Assembly (NCBI RefSeq): GCF_029623955.1
Contig: NZ_JARSBP010000002.1
Location: 310,001 to 374,000 of the forward strand
DNA length: 64,000 bases
Direction of reading: 5' to 3'
Source: Mycobacterium sp. 236(2023)
Lineage (GTDB): Bacteria > Actinomycetota > Actinomycetes > Mycobacteriales > Mycobacteriaceae
In this document: one piece after another, positions 17,105-25,810 of the stretch
How positions within the stretch are numbered: position 1 is the stretch's first letter
Layout: the number at the start of each line of letters is the position of its first letter
Made by a program: the position numbers and the translations under genes
The notes under the pieces: model-generated
What the model was told of the DNA's origin: nothing
Seen by the model: the letters and a program-made list of their open reading frames with translations, nothing else
Databases searched by the model: none

Positions 17105-17863
17105 TCAGCCGGTCAGGACAATCCGGGCGAGCGCAGTGAGCCCCAGAAGCACGATGACGGTGCGCAGTACGCGCGGGCTCAGCAGCCGCCCGTACTTCGC
17201 GCCCAGCCACCCACCCACCAGCGCACCTGCGGCGATGCAGGCGGCCACCGTCCACGCAATGCGGTCGAACGCCACGACGGTGTAGGTGATCGCCGCCAGC
17301 AGATTCACCACACCGACGAGCAGGTTCTTCAGCCCGTTGGACATCTGCAGGTCCTGCGCGAGCATCACCCCCAATACGCCCATCAGCAGAACCCCCTGCG
17401 CCGCAGCGAAATATCCGCCATATACCCCGACCAGATACACCGCCAGCACCAGGCTCGGGCTCACTGCCACGGCGGCATCGGACCGACGCGTGGCGACCCA
17501 CTTCTGCAGTCGCGGCTGTACAACGACCAAGCCGAGCGCCGCGACGAGTAAGACCGGCACCACGATCTCGAAGGTGTCGTCGGGCAGGGCGAGCAGCAGG
17601 AACGAGCCGGTCAACGCGCCGAGCGCCGATGCCGGCAGTAGCATCAGCACGGTGCGCTTCTGGGCGGCGATCTCCCGCCGATAGCCCCACGCCCCGCTGA
17701 CGCCACCGGCCACCAGACCGATAGCGTTGCTCATCGTCGCCACGACGGGCGGATAACCCAACGCGATGAGCGCGGGGAACGTCACCAGCGTGCCCGAGCC
17801 CACCACCGCGTTGATCCCGCCTGCCGCCAGCCCCGCCAGAATGACGACCGCGATCTCCAGCAT
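17105..17863 (-). CDS. TauE/SafE family (TSUP) anion exporter
   Basis: A 252-residue protein with about eight transmembrane helices. It begins LEIAVVILAGLAAGGINAVV with the GSGTLVTFPALIALG motif typical of the TauE/SafE sulfite-exporter family (TSUP). These proteins move sulfite, sulfoacetate, sulfonates or related organic anions. Its ATG lies 3 bp after the stop of the M20-like gene, so it is probably the last gene of the minus-strand importer operon. Its presence is one argument that the operon handles an organosulfur compound, since sulfite would need export. Confidence 0.8.
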   Translation of the reverse strand: MLEIAVVILAGLAAGGINAVVGSGTLVTFPALIALGYPPVVATMSNAIGLVAGGVSGAWGYRREIAAQKRTVLMLLPASALGALTGSFLLLALPDDTFEIVVPVLLVAALGLVVVQPRLQKWVATRRSDAAVAVSPSLVLAVYLVGVYGGYFAAAQGVLLMGVLGVMLAQDLQMSNGLKNLLVGVVNLLAAITYTVVAFDRIAWTVAACIAAGALVGGWLGAKYGRLLSPRVLRTVIVLLGLTALARIVLTG

Positions 17864-17866
17864 CGA

Positions 17867-18988
17867 TCAGCCGCACAGGGTCCGCGCGGCCTCGGCGAAA
17901 GCCGCAGCCGCGGTGCGGCAATCCGTCATCGATACCGCCTCGGTGGCAACGACTCCCGCACCGAAGTCACGGCGCCCGGGCCCGAACATGACGGTGGGCA
18001 CGCCGAGCGAACAACCGTATCCGGCATCGAAGGCGTTGCGGCTGTACATGGTCGGAAACCCCGCCAGAGCAGTGACCACCGGTGCGGAGATGTCGACCTG
18101 CGCAGGGAACATCGACGCGCCGACAGTGATGTCGAGGTCCGGCCACGTCCCGTCCAGGTGATCGCGCAGTGCGGCAACCGCGTCGGCAGGATCCTCGCCC
18201 GGCAGGAGTCGACGGTCCACGACCACTCGCACCGTCGACGGCAATGTGTGGGGCGCGATCGGATCACACTGGAACTGGTAAGGGGTTGCGGTCGCCGGAC
18301 CGAGATCCGGATGCGGAGAGGGCAACGGTGTCGTCGCCAGCTTGCCCACCACCGCTGCTGCCGGAGGGATCGGGTTGCGGCCCAACTCGGGCTGACTCGA
18401 ATGCGACGACGCACCCGAGACCGCCACGTGGACATCGATGCGGCCACGATTGCCCAGTGAAACACGGAGATTCGTCCCGAAAGCCAGGATCGAGTGGGCC
18501 GCCGTCACGCCGAGGTCGTGGTAGATCCGACGGGATCCGTCATGGCTGCTGCTGCCTTCGCAGTTCACCGTCAACCAGACCGGGCGCCGCAGCGAGGAGA
18601 GTCCGCGCACTGCGGCCAGCGCCGCCGCCATCGGGCCCTTGTTCTGGTTGGCGCCCTGGCCCACCACTGCCGGACCTTCGAGGCCCATGGGCGCACCGTC
18701 GACGATGCGCGCGTCATGAGGGTCGGCCATCAAATTGCCGTGCTGCGAGACGATGTATGTCTGCAACAGCACTCCGTCGGCGGTGTCGGGCCCGAAACGG
18801 GCGGCGATGTCACCACAGGGATGCCGACGGATCTCATCGGGACCGAGGGCCTCGACCACGGGCAGGATCTCGGCACCGACGGTGGCCCGCAGCCGTGGAT
18901 CTCCGGGTGAAATCTCGGTGCTGCCCGCCGGAACAGCGGTGTCGGTTCGGACCAGGTGCAGCAGTGTGGTCTCCAGATAGTCGACCAT
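17867..18988 (-). CDS. M20-like metallopeptidase-fold protein with altered metal ligands
   Basis: ATG 18988 overlaps the LLM gene stop (TGATG). The 373-residue protein follows the M20/ArgE/DapE layout: catalytic lobe, an inserted dimerisation domain around GRIDVHVAVSGASSHSSQPE, and a C-terminal GVPTVMFGPG strand. The usual ligands look changed. HxD reads HGN, the bridging Asp of GxxDMKG reads GANQNKG, the EE pair reads NCEGS, and the terminal His after GPG is not evident. It may be an atypical deacylase or a non-canonical member. The upstream region to 19168 is an antisense extension and is excluded. Confidence 0.65.
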   Translation of the reverse strand: MVDYLETTLLHLVRTDTAVPAGSTEISPGDPRLRATVGAEILPVVEALGPDEIRRHPCGDIAARFGPDTADGVLLQTYIVSQHGNLMADPHDARIVDGAPMGLEGPAVVGQGANQNKGPMAAALAAVRGLSSLRRPVWLTVNCEGSSSHDGSRRIYHDLGVTAAHSILAFGTNLRVSLGNRGRIDVHVAVSGASSHSSQPELGRNPIPPAAAVVGKLATTPLPSPHPDLGPATATPYQFQCDPIAPHTLPSTVRVVVDRRLLPGEDPADAVAALRDHLDGTWPDLDITVGASMFPAQVDISAPVVTALAGFPTMYSRNAFDAGYGCSLGVPTVMFGPGRRDFGAGVVATEAVSMTDCRTAAAAFAEAARTLCG

Positions 18989-19995
18989 CAACAGGCAGGG
19001 ACGGCCCGGCGGCGGCGCTGTAGCTCCGGCAACAGGGTCTGCTCGGCGAGTTCCATCTGCTGCGACTGATTGAACGACGCGAAGCGCAGGATCGGGATGT
19101 CCAGGCCCCGTTCCAGATACTGATCGATACGCGCCAGGACGTCGTCCGGTGTGCCGAATGCGCCCCAACGGTCCAGGATCTCGTCACTGCTGTCCATCGA
19201 GTAGTACGTATCGAGGAACCGCTTGCCGTCGGCTCGTGCATCGTCGCGGTCGGCGCCCAGGTTGATCATCAGATGCGCCGACGAGGTCAGCGTCGATGGG
19301 TCGCGCCCCGCCGCATCGGCGGCGGTCCGAATATCGTCCCACTTGCGGCCGAACTCCTCGGGTGTGGTCACGGCCGTCTGCCAGCCGTCGGCCAGCGTCG
19401 CAACCCGTTCGATGGCCGCCTTGTACCGCCGTTCGGGCATCCGGGCCGGATCAGGATTGCTCGCGATCCAGATCGGGCACGGGTCCTGAATCGGCTTGGG
19501 CTCCAACGAAACCTCGGGAAACGACCAGAACGGGCCGTCCCATGACGTCGGGCCGCTCCACAGCGCACGCACCAGGCGGATGCCTTCTTCCAGGCGGGGC
19601 ACGCGCTCACGGCCGGTGATCCCCGCCGCGGCCAGCTCGGCCACGACGTTGCCGCCGCTGCGTTCGGTCGTCGCACCCAGACACACCGCCAGCAGCGCCC
19701 GACCACCCGAGAGCACATCGAGGCTCGCCCACTGCGCGGCGAACACGACGGGCTGGCGCAGTGGGAACGTGGCCAAACAACACACTCCGAGCTTGACGCG
19801 CTCGGTACGAGCGCTGATCGCCGCCAGGCTGGCGATCGCCTCCACCCGCGGTTTCGCGATCAATCCATCTCCGACCCAGACCGAGTCGAAGAAATCACCC
19901 CTGTCGGCGAACTCGGCCAGTTCCAGCATCTCCGCGACGCTGATGGCGCCGAACAGGATTCCGCGATTGGGCAGGCTCAGACCTATTCCCTGCAT
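18988..19995 (-). CDS. LLM class flavin-dependent oxidoreductase
   Basis: A 335-residue TIM-barrel protein of the bacterial luciferase-like monooxygenase family. Visible family features are FDSVWVGDG near the N-terminus, TERVKLGVCCLATFPLRQP, and SLDVLSGGRALLAVCLG, which line the flavin site. It uses FMNH2 or F420H2; the sequence does not decide which. It lies between the gamma-glutamyltransferase-like and M20-like genes and overlaps the latter by one base. In an operon with a TauABC-like importer and a TauE-type exporter, oxidative C-S or C-N cleavage is plausible. Confidence 0.8.
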   Translation of the reverse strand: MQGIGLSLPNRGILFGAISVAEMLELAEFADRGDFFDSVWVGDGLIAKPRVEAIASLAAISARTERVKLGVCCLATFPLRQPVVFAAQWASLDVLSGGRALLAVCLGATTERSGGNVVAELAAAGITGRERVPRLEEGIRLVRALWSGPTSWDGPFWSFPEVSLEPKPIQDPCPIWIASNPDPARMPERRYKAAIERVATLADGWQTAVTTPEEFGRKWDDIRTAADAAGRDPSTLTSSAHLMINLGADRDDARADGKRFLDTYYSMDSSDEILDRWGAFGTPDDVLARIDQYLERGLDIPILRFASFNQSQQMELAEQTLLPELQRRRRAVPAC

Positions 19996-20030
19996 GGTGC
20001 TCCCTCAGTTGATCAACAGCTCTGTCAAGG

Positions 20031-21563
20031 TCAGCAGACGCCGACGTGACCGTCCTTGCGTCGGTCGGATCCACCCTGCAAGCCGGTCTCGGTGCGCAGG
20101 ATCATCTGTGCGCCACCGCATTCGAAGCGGGGCAACTCGGTGATCTCATGGCCCCTGCGAGCCAGCTCGGTGGCGGTGGCGTTGTCGTAGCCCGCCTCCA
20201 ACCCGACGGCGCGGCCGCGCATAACCCGCAGCCTCGGTGCGTCGAGCGCCTGCTGGGCCGACATCCCACGGTCGAACACGTTGCGCAGAATCTGCAACTG
20301 CCCCTGCGGCTGCATGAACCCACCGACGATCCCGAGGCAGCCCCGGAAACCGGTCGCGTCGCCGAGCATCGCAGGAATGATCGTGTGATACGGACGTTTT
20401 CCGCCTTCGGGTCGGTTCGGGTGCCCGTCACGCAACGTGAACCCGTTCCCCCGGTTGTGCAACAGGACTCCACTGCCGGGGGCCATCACCCCGGAACCGA
20501 AGCTCTCGTAGAGGCTCTGGATCAGCGAACACGCGGCGCCGGAGCGATCCACCACACACACGTACACCGTGTCCGACGGCACCCCCGGGCCATTCGCGAA
20601 TGAGGCCTCCGATGCGATCTGACTCCGCACCTTGTTCAGACGCTCTTCGTCGAGCAGATCGGCGACCCGCACCGGATGAAACCGAGGGTCGGCGACGTGG
20701 TCGGCGGCATCGGCGAACGCGATCTTCATGCATTCGATGAGGTGGTGGTCGGCTTCACCCGGCGATGTCAGCGGCAACTCCTCGTACAGACGTGCCGCCT
20801 CCAGAACCACCAAACCCTGTCCTGGAGGTGGCATTTCGTAGATGTCCATGCCACGGAAGCTGCCTCGAATCGGCGCGCTCCATTCTGGCCCAGCCCAACC
20901 AGCGAGATCGGATCGACGTAGCGGACCCCCGAGTGCTTCCACCGCGTCGGCGAATCCGGCGGCGATGTCACCGGTGTAGAACGGGGCGTGCCCCTCGGCG
21001 ACATAGCTTTCCAAGGCGTCGGCGAGGCCGGCGTTGACGAACGTGTCGCCCGCGTTCGGAACGTGGTCGCCGGGGAGGAATACCGCTGCGGCGGCCGGGT
21101 TGCGGCGCAGCTTGTCCTCGCCCAGCTTCCATTCCTCGGCGATGATCGGCGGTACCGCGAACCCGCTGCGCGCGGCCTCGATCGCCGGCCGCAGGATCCG
21201 CTCGGCTCCGACGCGGCCGTAGCGTTCCAGAAGATCCGTCCACCCCCACGTGGCACCCGGCACGGTCACTGTCCACGGTCCGTCGGCAGGCATGGAGTCA
21301 AATCCCTGCTCGCGCAGGGCCTGCACCGTCATCCCCGCCGGGGCACCGCCCACGGCGGCAAGCCCGACCGGCTCTGTCGCGTCGACATCCCAGTAGAGCG
21401 CGAACATGTCGCCGCCCACCCCGGTGGACCTCGGATCGACGACGGTGAGCATCGCCGACGCCGCAACCGCGGCGTCGGCGGCGGTGCCGCCCTCCTCGAG
21501 GATCGTGACCGCTGCCTCGACAGCCGCCGGGTGACTGGCGGCGACCATGCCCGCTTGGGTCAT
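20031..21563 (-). CDS. Gamma-glutamyltransferase family N-terminal nucleophile hydrolase
   Basis: ATG 21563 overlaps the substrate-binding-protein stop (ATGA); the frame upstream of it is antisense. The 510-residue protein has the GGT family layout: VAASHPAAVEAAVTILEEGG at the start, GVGGDMFALYW, and the autoprocessing site in SDTVYVCVVDRSG, where Thr332 aligns with the catalytic Thr of GGT. Later motifs are GSGVMAPGSGVLLHNRG and MLGDATGFRG. The TVY context in place of TTH resembles YwrD-like GGT homologues that prefer other acyl-amides. No signal peptide is visible, so it acts in the cytoplasm on imported substrate. Confidence 0.85.
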   Translation of the reverse strand: MTQAGMVAASHPAAVEAAVTILEEGGTAADAAVAASAMLTVVDPRSTGVGGDMFALYWDVDATEPVGLAAVGGAPAGMTVQALREQGFDSMPADGPWTVTVPGATWGWTDLLERYGRVGAERILRPAIEAARSGFAVPPIIAEEWKLGEDKLRRNPAAAAVFLPGDHVPNAGDTFVNAGLADALESYVAEGHAPFYTGDIAAGFADAVEALGGPLRRSDLAGWAGPEWSAPIRGSFRGMDIYEMPPPGQGLVVLEAARLYEELPLTSPGEADHHLIECMKIAFADAADHVADPRFHPVRVADLLDEERLNKVRSQIASEASFANGPGVPSDTVYVCVVDRSGAACSLIQSLYESFGSGVMAPGSGVLLHNRGNGFTLRDGHPNRPEGGKRPYHTIIPAMLGDATGFRGCLGIVGGFMQPQGQLQILRNVFDRGMSAQQALDAPRLRVMRGRAVGLEAGYDNATATELARRGHEITELPRFECGGAQMILRTETGLQGGSDRRKDGHVGVC

Positions 21564-22549
21564 TTCGCGCCGGAGACTTCGTTGATCACGTCGAAGTCGA
21601 CCATCGAAGGATCGGCGGGCTGGTTGTATTCGCCGAGCGACTGGAAGAAGGCGTCCATGTTGCCCCAGCTTTCCGCAGTCAGCGGAGCGTTTCCTGTCTG
21701 GGGGTAGAACTTGGCATCGTTGTAGTACTGGTAGATCTGGGGCAGGAAGTCCTCCCGGACGTCGGGCAACTGCTCCTTCACCGAAGCCGCCCATGCCGCC
21801 TCGTCGAGATAGAACTCGTCGTAGGCGCTCTGGACATTGGTCAGGAAGTCGACGACGCGGTCACGGTTGGCCTCCAGAAACTTTCCGGATGTCACCCAGA
21901 CGGTGTTGAACGCACTGGCGCTGTCGCCCTTGAGGTCGCTCCAGTCGCCGAGAACCGTGAACTCGCCCTCATCCTGCAGAGTCAGGACGTCACCGAATTC
22001 CAATGCGGTGGCGTCGATCTGCTGGCCGAGCATCGCAGCGGCGCGATTGGGCGACTCCGGCAGCACGCTCCAGTTGATCTGGTTCTCCAGGTCGGGTCCG
22101 CTCTGGCGGGCCAGCTCGCGCGGCAGCGTCTCGGTGGGCGATCCCGGGCCGTGATAGGCCACGCGCGCTCCCGCCAGATCGGAGACGCTCTTGTACTGCG
22201 GCTGGGCGACGAGAACGAACTCCGGGATCACCTGGCTGACATAGACGATCTTGACGTCGATCCCGCTCTGTGCGGCCTTGATCGCCGACGCACCGTCCAT
22301 GTTGCCGATGTCGAAGTTGCCGTTCTGCAGACCTGCGACCACGGCGCTGTCCTCGTTGAGGGCGGTGATCTCGGCGCCGGCCTTCTCCGCGCCCAGGTAG
22401 TCGGCGATGTCCGCGGGATCGAGGTCGGAGGCGAACGCCACCTTCAGCGGCGCAGCCGGACCACCCTCGGGGGCGGCGCTGTTCGACGAGCAGCCCGCCA
22501 GGGCGAGCGCGGCGGCGGCCACCACCGCGCCAAGACGTGTGAAATTCAT
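21560..22549 (-). CDS. ABC transporter substrate-binding lipoprotein (NMT1/SsuA-like)
   Basis: ATG 22549 begins a lipoprotein signal peptide with lipobox ALAGC (Cys20). The mature domain (LKVAFASDLDPADIADYLGA) fits the NMT1/TauA/SsuA periplasmic-binding group. It overlaps the downstream GGT-like gene by four bases, so binding protein and amide-cleaving enzyme are translationally coupled. It is only distantly related to the binding protein at 9.7 kb. Ligand unknown. Confidence 0.8.
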   Translation of the reverse strand: MNFTRLGAVVAAAALALAGCSSNSAAPEGGPAAPLKVAFASDLDPADIADYLGAEKAGAEITALNEDSAVVAGLQNGNFDIGNMDGASAIKAAQSGIDVKIVYVSQVIPEFVLVAQPQYKSVSDLAGARVAYHGPGSPTETLPRELARQSGPDLENQINWSVLPESPNRAAAMLGQQIDATALEFGDVLTLQDEGEFTVLGDWSDLKGDSASAFNTVWVTSGKFLEANRDRVVDFLTNVQSAYDEFYLDEAAWAASVKEQLPDVREDFLPQIYQYYNDAKFYPQTGNAPLTAESWGNMDAFFQSLGEYNQPADPSMVDFDVINEVSGAK

Positions 22550-22578
22550 GATTTTCCTTCTGGTCGATTGACTTCGGT

Positions 22579-23391
22579 TTAGGCGTGGATGCCGCGATGC
22601 CAGGGCATGAGGCGGCGTTCGAGAAGCTGTACGGCGGCTGCAAGGGTGACGCCGAGCAGCGCGAGGACGATGACACCGACGAACACCTTGTCGGTTCGGT
22701 AATAGTTGGCCGCTGTGCTGATGAGCCCGCCGAGACCGGTGACGGCGAAGAGCAATTCGGCGACGACCATGCCTTTGACGGCGCGGGAGATGCCCATTCG
22801 CAGGCCCGCGAAGATGTAGGGCAGGGAGGCGTAGGACACGACCCGGCTGAACAGTTGCCAGCGGCTGGCGCCGAATGCCCGCGCCGCATCGACGAGGTTG
22901 CGATCGACGTTGCGTACACCGGTGTAGGTACTGATCAGGATCTCGAACACGCAGAACAGGAACACGGTGACGGTGCGGGCGGTGAAGCCGAGCCCGAACC
23001 AGATGATGAACATCGGCACCAGTGCCGCCGTGGGAACGACATACAGCGCCGAGACGAACGGATTGAGCGTGCGGCCTGCCGGGCCGTACCACCCCATGAA
23101 GAACCCGACGGTGATGCCTACCACGATCGCGAGACAGAATCCGACGAGCAGTGAGCTGAGGCTGTCCAGCACGGCGCGCCACAGTTCGCCGGTCTCCCAC
23201 ATCTCCCAGAAGGCCGAAGGCAGCTGCGACGGAGGAGCGAGGAAGAAATCGCCGACGATCCGACCCGAGACCTCCCATATCGTGAGAACCACCACGACGA
23301 GTAACACCTGGACCAGGCGCTCCCAGTTGAACAGCTTGCGCTGCACCAGTTTTGCGGTGCTGATTGTTTCGCGCTCGATGACAGCAGGCAT
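22579..23391 (-). CDS. ABC transporter permease (TauC/SsuC-like)
   Basis: The start is taken as ATG 23391 (MPAVIERETISTAK); an extension to 23451 overlaps the ATPase gene end and looks non-coding. The 270-residue protein has about six transmembrane helices, the FFLAPPSQLPSAFWEM loop typical of the taurine/sulfonate permease group, and the ATPase-contact EAA loop VDAARAFGASRWQLFSRVV. It is placed between the ATPase and binding-protein genes. Confidence 0.85.
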   Translation of the reverse strand: MPAVIERETISTAKLVQRKLFNWERLVQVLLVVVVLTIWEVSGRIVGDFFLAPPSQLPSAFWEMWETGELWRAVLDSLSSLLVGFCLAIVVGITVGFFMGWYGPAGRTLNPFVSALYVVPTAALVPMFIIWFGLGFTARTVTVFLFCVFEILISTYTGVRNVDRNLVDAARAFGASRWQLFSRVVSYASLPYIFAGLRMGISRAVKGMVVAELLFAVTGLGGLISTAANYYRTDKVFVGVIVLALLGVTLAAAVQLLERRLMPWHRGIHA

Positions 23392-23416
23392 GAGAGTGGG
23401 TTTCCGTTCCGGTGGT

Positions 23417-24205
23417 CTACAGGAGTGCTTCGAGACGGGTGCGCAGCTCACGAGCTGCTGGGTCGTTGATCAACTCCGCGCGTGAACGTGGCCTGTCGAT
23501 CGGCACGGCGATGTCAGCGCGGACCTTCCCGTCGGCCATCACGACGATGCGGTCCGACAGCAGCATCGCTTCCTCGATCGAGTGCGTCACGAACAGGACC
23601 GAGCGCTTCTCCTGGCTCCAGATCCGCATGAGCTCGGTCTGCATGTGCTGGCGGGTGATCGCGTCGAGCGCGCCGAAGGGCTCGTCCATCAGAAGCACCT
23701 GTGGCTCGAGGGCCAACGCGCGGGCGATACCGACCCGTTGCTGCATACCACCCGACAGCTCACCGGGGTAGTGGTCGAAAAAGCCTGAAAGGCCGACCAA
23801 TTCGAGGTACTTCACGGCACGTGGCTTGCGCTCGGCGCGCGGGATTCCGGCGAACTGCAGTGACTCGATGATGTTCTGCTGCACCGTGCGCCACGGAAGC
23901 AGCGACGGCTGTTGGAACACCACCCCGCGGTCGATACCGGTACCGGTGACGGCGTTGCCGTTGACGTCGACGCGACCGGCGGTTGGCGGCAGCAGGCCGG
24001 CGATCACCTTGAGTACCGTGGTTTTTCCGCACCCGGAGGGACCGACGAGAGAGACGAATTCCTCTGGGCGCACGGTGAGGTCGACGCCGCTCAGCGCAAA
24101 GGTGCGAACGATCTCCCGACCACTGATCCGCTCGTAGACCTTGGTGAGACCCGCGATCGAGATGGCGTCTGTCGCGACTGACGACTCCACGGCGGCGGCT
24201 GCCAT
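23417..24205 (-). CDS. ABC transporter ATP-binding protein (TauB/SsuB-like)
   Basis: A 262-residue ATPase with Walker A GPSGCGKTT, Q-loop VVFQQPSLLPWRTVQ, signature LSGGMQQRVGIARAL, Walker B VLLMDEPFGALD and switch His in FVTHSIEEA. This is the first gene of a minus-strand operon (ATPase, permease, binding protein, GGT-like, LLM, M20-like, TauE/SafE). A TGTATACA palindrome lies 21 bp upstream of its ATG, and the GntR regulator gene is immediately upstream. Confidence 0.9.
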   Translation of the reverse strand: MAAAAVESSVATDAISIAGLTKVYERISGREIVRTFALSGVDLTVRPEEFVSLVGPSGCGKTTVLKVIAGLLPPTAGRVDVNGNAVTGTGIDRGVVFQQPSLLPWRTVQQNIIESLQFAGIPRAERKPRAVKYLELVGLSGFFDHYPGELSGGMQQRVGIARALALEPQVLLMDEPFGALDAITRQHMQTELMRIWSQEKRSVLFVTHSIEEAMLLSDRIVVMADGKVRADIAVPIDRPRSRAELINDPAARELRTRLEALL

Positions 24206-24225
24206 GCCGGCTCCTCTCGGTATGT

Positions 24226-24234
24226 TGTATACAC
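24226..24234. promoter_or_regulatory. Candidate FCD-GntR operator, TGTATACAC
   Basis: The perfect 8-bp palindrome TGTATACA, followed by C, lies 21 bp upstream of the ATPase start in an AT-richer 97-bp gap. The identical 9-mer precedes the isochorismatase-GntR unit at 25669-25677. Sharing one short palindrome before both units next to the regulator gene supports a repressor operator for 24303-24995. Confidence 0.6.
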
Positions 24235-24302
24235 CGAGTGGACCATCAACATGTTTCCTGATTATTTCCTGTTGGTTTACTGCATGCGTCGATCTGGCCG
24301 GG

Positions 24303-24995
24303 TCACGCGCTTGCCGGGTCGGAGGCGGCCAGACTGCGGTACATGTCGGCGGTGGCGATCGTGTGAGCGCGCATCAGCGTAGAGGCGTGGGCGCCGTCCC
24401 GGGCCCGAAGTGCGTCGATGATGCGCCGGTGCTCATCCCACGATGTCATGCCACGGACGTCGGCGACCGACGAGAAGTACCATCGGACACGCTTTTTCAT
24501 CATCGACAGGGTCGAGTGCAGCATGCCGTTGCCCGACCATTCGCTGATGCGGTCGTGAAAGGTCGAATTGGCCGACACGATGCCCTGCACGTCGCCCGCC
24601 TCGACCGCGGCAACGCCTTCGCGCCAAATCTCTTCGAGGATCTCCAACTGTTCGCTGCTGACCCTGGTGGCGGCGCGTTCAGCGGCGTAGGACTCCAGTA
24701 GCGTTCGCATATCGAAGAAATCGTCGATTTCGTCGCGCGTAGGTGCATGGACGTAGGCGCCGGTGCGCGCGTGGATATCGACCCAGCCGGCCCGGGCGAG
24801 CATCGTCAGCGCTTCGCGGACAGGGTTTCGGCTGACACCCAGTTGCGCCGCCAACTCGTTTTCCAGCAGGCGCTCGCCGGGCTGCAGGACCCGACGCACG
24901 ATCAGATCTTCGAGCGTGGAGTAGACCCGGTCGCGCAGGACTGGTTCCTGCTGGATGGTGGGAATCAACTGCGATGCAGGCTCATTGGCTCCCAA
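24303..24995 (-). CDS. GntR family regulator, FCD subfamily
   Basis: The start is TTG 24995, supported by GAGGAGG seven bases upstream; this places the start inside the last 14 bp of the isochorismatase gene (translational coupling). The 230-residue protein has an N-terminal winged helix with LGVSRNPVREALTMLARAG and a C-terminal FCD helical domain (FFDMRTLLESYAAERA, then FHDRISEWSGN). It probably represses both its own unit and the adjacent importer operon through the shared TGTATACA sites. The ligand would be a pathway substrate or intermediate. Confidence 0.85.
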   Translation of the reverse strand: MGANEPASQLIPTIQQEPVLRDRVYSTLEDLIVRRVLQPGERLLENELAAQLGVSRNPVREALTMLARAGWVDIHARTGAYVHAPTRDEIDDFFDMRTLLESYAAERAATRVSSEQLEILEEIWREGVAAVEAGDVQGIVSANSTFHDRISEWSGNGMLHSTLSMMKKRVRWYFSSVADVRGMTSWDEHRRIIDALRARDGAHASTLMRAHTIATADMYRSLAASDPASA

Positions 24996-25650
24996 GGCCG
25001 ACCTCCTCGATCCGGCTGACCGACGTCCACCGGGTGATGAGCTCGTCCGCCGTCGTGACCAGCCCGAAGTGCTTGCCGATGACGTGGACCGACGCGTCGT
25101 GGGCTTGTCGAGAATACGATGCGGCGCAGTCTTGGACCAGCGTGACATAGAAATCGTTGAACAGGCCGTCGCGCAGGCTCGACTCCACGCACACCTCGGT
25201 GGCGACGCCGGTAAACAACGCCGACCGGGCACCCAGTGACCGCAAGACGATGGCGAGATTGGTGCCCACGAACGCCGAGAATCGATGCTTGGTCACCACA
25301 TGATCGCCGGGCTCTGGTGCGACGCCGAAGAATTCGGCACCCCAGGTGCCCGTGCGGCAGGTGACGCCGGTGCGCTCGCTGCCGTCCCCGTCACCGAGAC
25401 GGCCAAGCCACGCAGGGCTGTCGTTGGACGGGTCGTGCACGGTGCGCACGAAGATCACGGGCATGCCCGCGCGCCGTGCGGCGGAGATCAGGCGTTGCAG
25501 CGTCGGCACCATCGCGTTGACGAACTGCAGGTCGAACCCATATCCGACAGGTAACGAACCGGTCGGACTGCAGAAGTCGTTCTGGACGTCGACCACGACC
25601 AGCGCGGCATGCTCCGGCTGGTGCCGGTCGCTTTCGGAGAGTCGAACCAC
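24982..25650 (-). CDS. Isochorismatase-fold cysteine hydrolase
   Basis: The start is GTG 25650, preceded by GGGAGGA; the upstream ATG at 25677 falls inside the operator. The 222-residue protein shows the cysteine-hydrolase triad Asp21 (VVVDVQNDF), Lys121 (VTKHRFSAF) and Cys154 (GVATEVCVESS), with the cis-peptide GVAT before the Cys. Relatives hydrolyse amides such as nicotinamide, N-carbamoyl compounds, ureidoacrylate or biuret. The intact triad argues for a true amidase. It is co-transcribed with the GntR regulator and shares an operator with the importer operon. Confidence 0.85.
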   Translation of the reverse strand: MVRLSESDRHQPEHAALVVVDVQNDFCSPTGSLPVGYGFDLQFVNAMVPTLQRLISAARRAGMPVIFVRTVHDPSNDSPAWLGRLGDGDGSERTGVTCRTGTWGAEFFGVAPEPGDHVVTKHRFSAFVGTNLAIVLRSLGARSALFTGVATEVCVESSLRDGLFNDFYVTLVQDCAASYSRQAHDASVHVIGKHFGLVTTADELITRWTSVSRIEEVGLGSQ

Positions 25651-25668
25651 TGTTCCTCCCGCGTGTAC

Positions 25669-25677
25669 TGTATACAC
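25669..25677. promoter_or_regulatory. Candidate FCD-GntR operator, TGTATACAC
   Basis: A second copy of the palindrome-containing 9-mer lies 19 bp upstream of the isochorismatase GTG, flanked by GTGTAC (25663-25668). Together with the copy at 24226 it defines a two-unit regulon. Confidence 0.6.
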
Positions 25678-25810
25678 GACCGTAGCAGGGCTGTTCCGAA
25701 TCTGCAGGGCGAGATCTGGCCGGGACCGGGTCCCTGGTTCGAGAGTGGCTGGGCGGCAATCGTATTGGATGGCAGAGGCCGAGCGGCAGGACTTGCGCGG
25801 GTGGCAAGTC

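Noticed and set aside
23392..23451. Permease start at 23451
   Set aside because: The 20 extra residues overlap the end of the ATPase gene and precede an ATG with a normal permease N-terminus.
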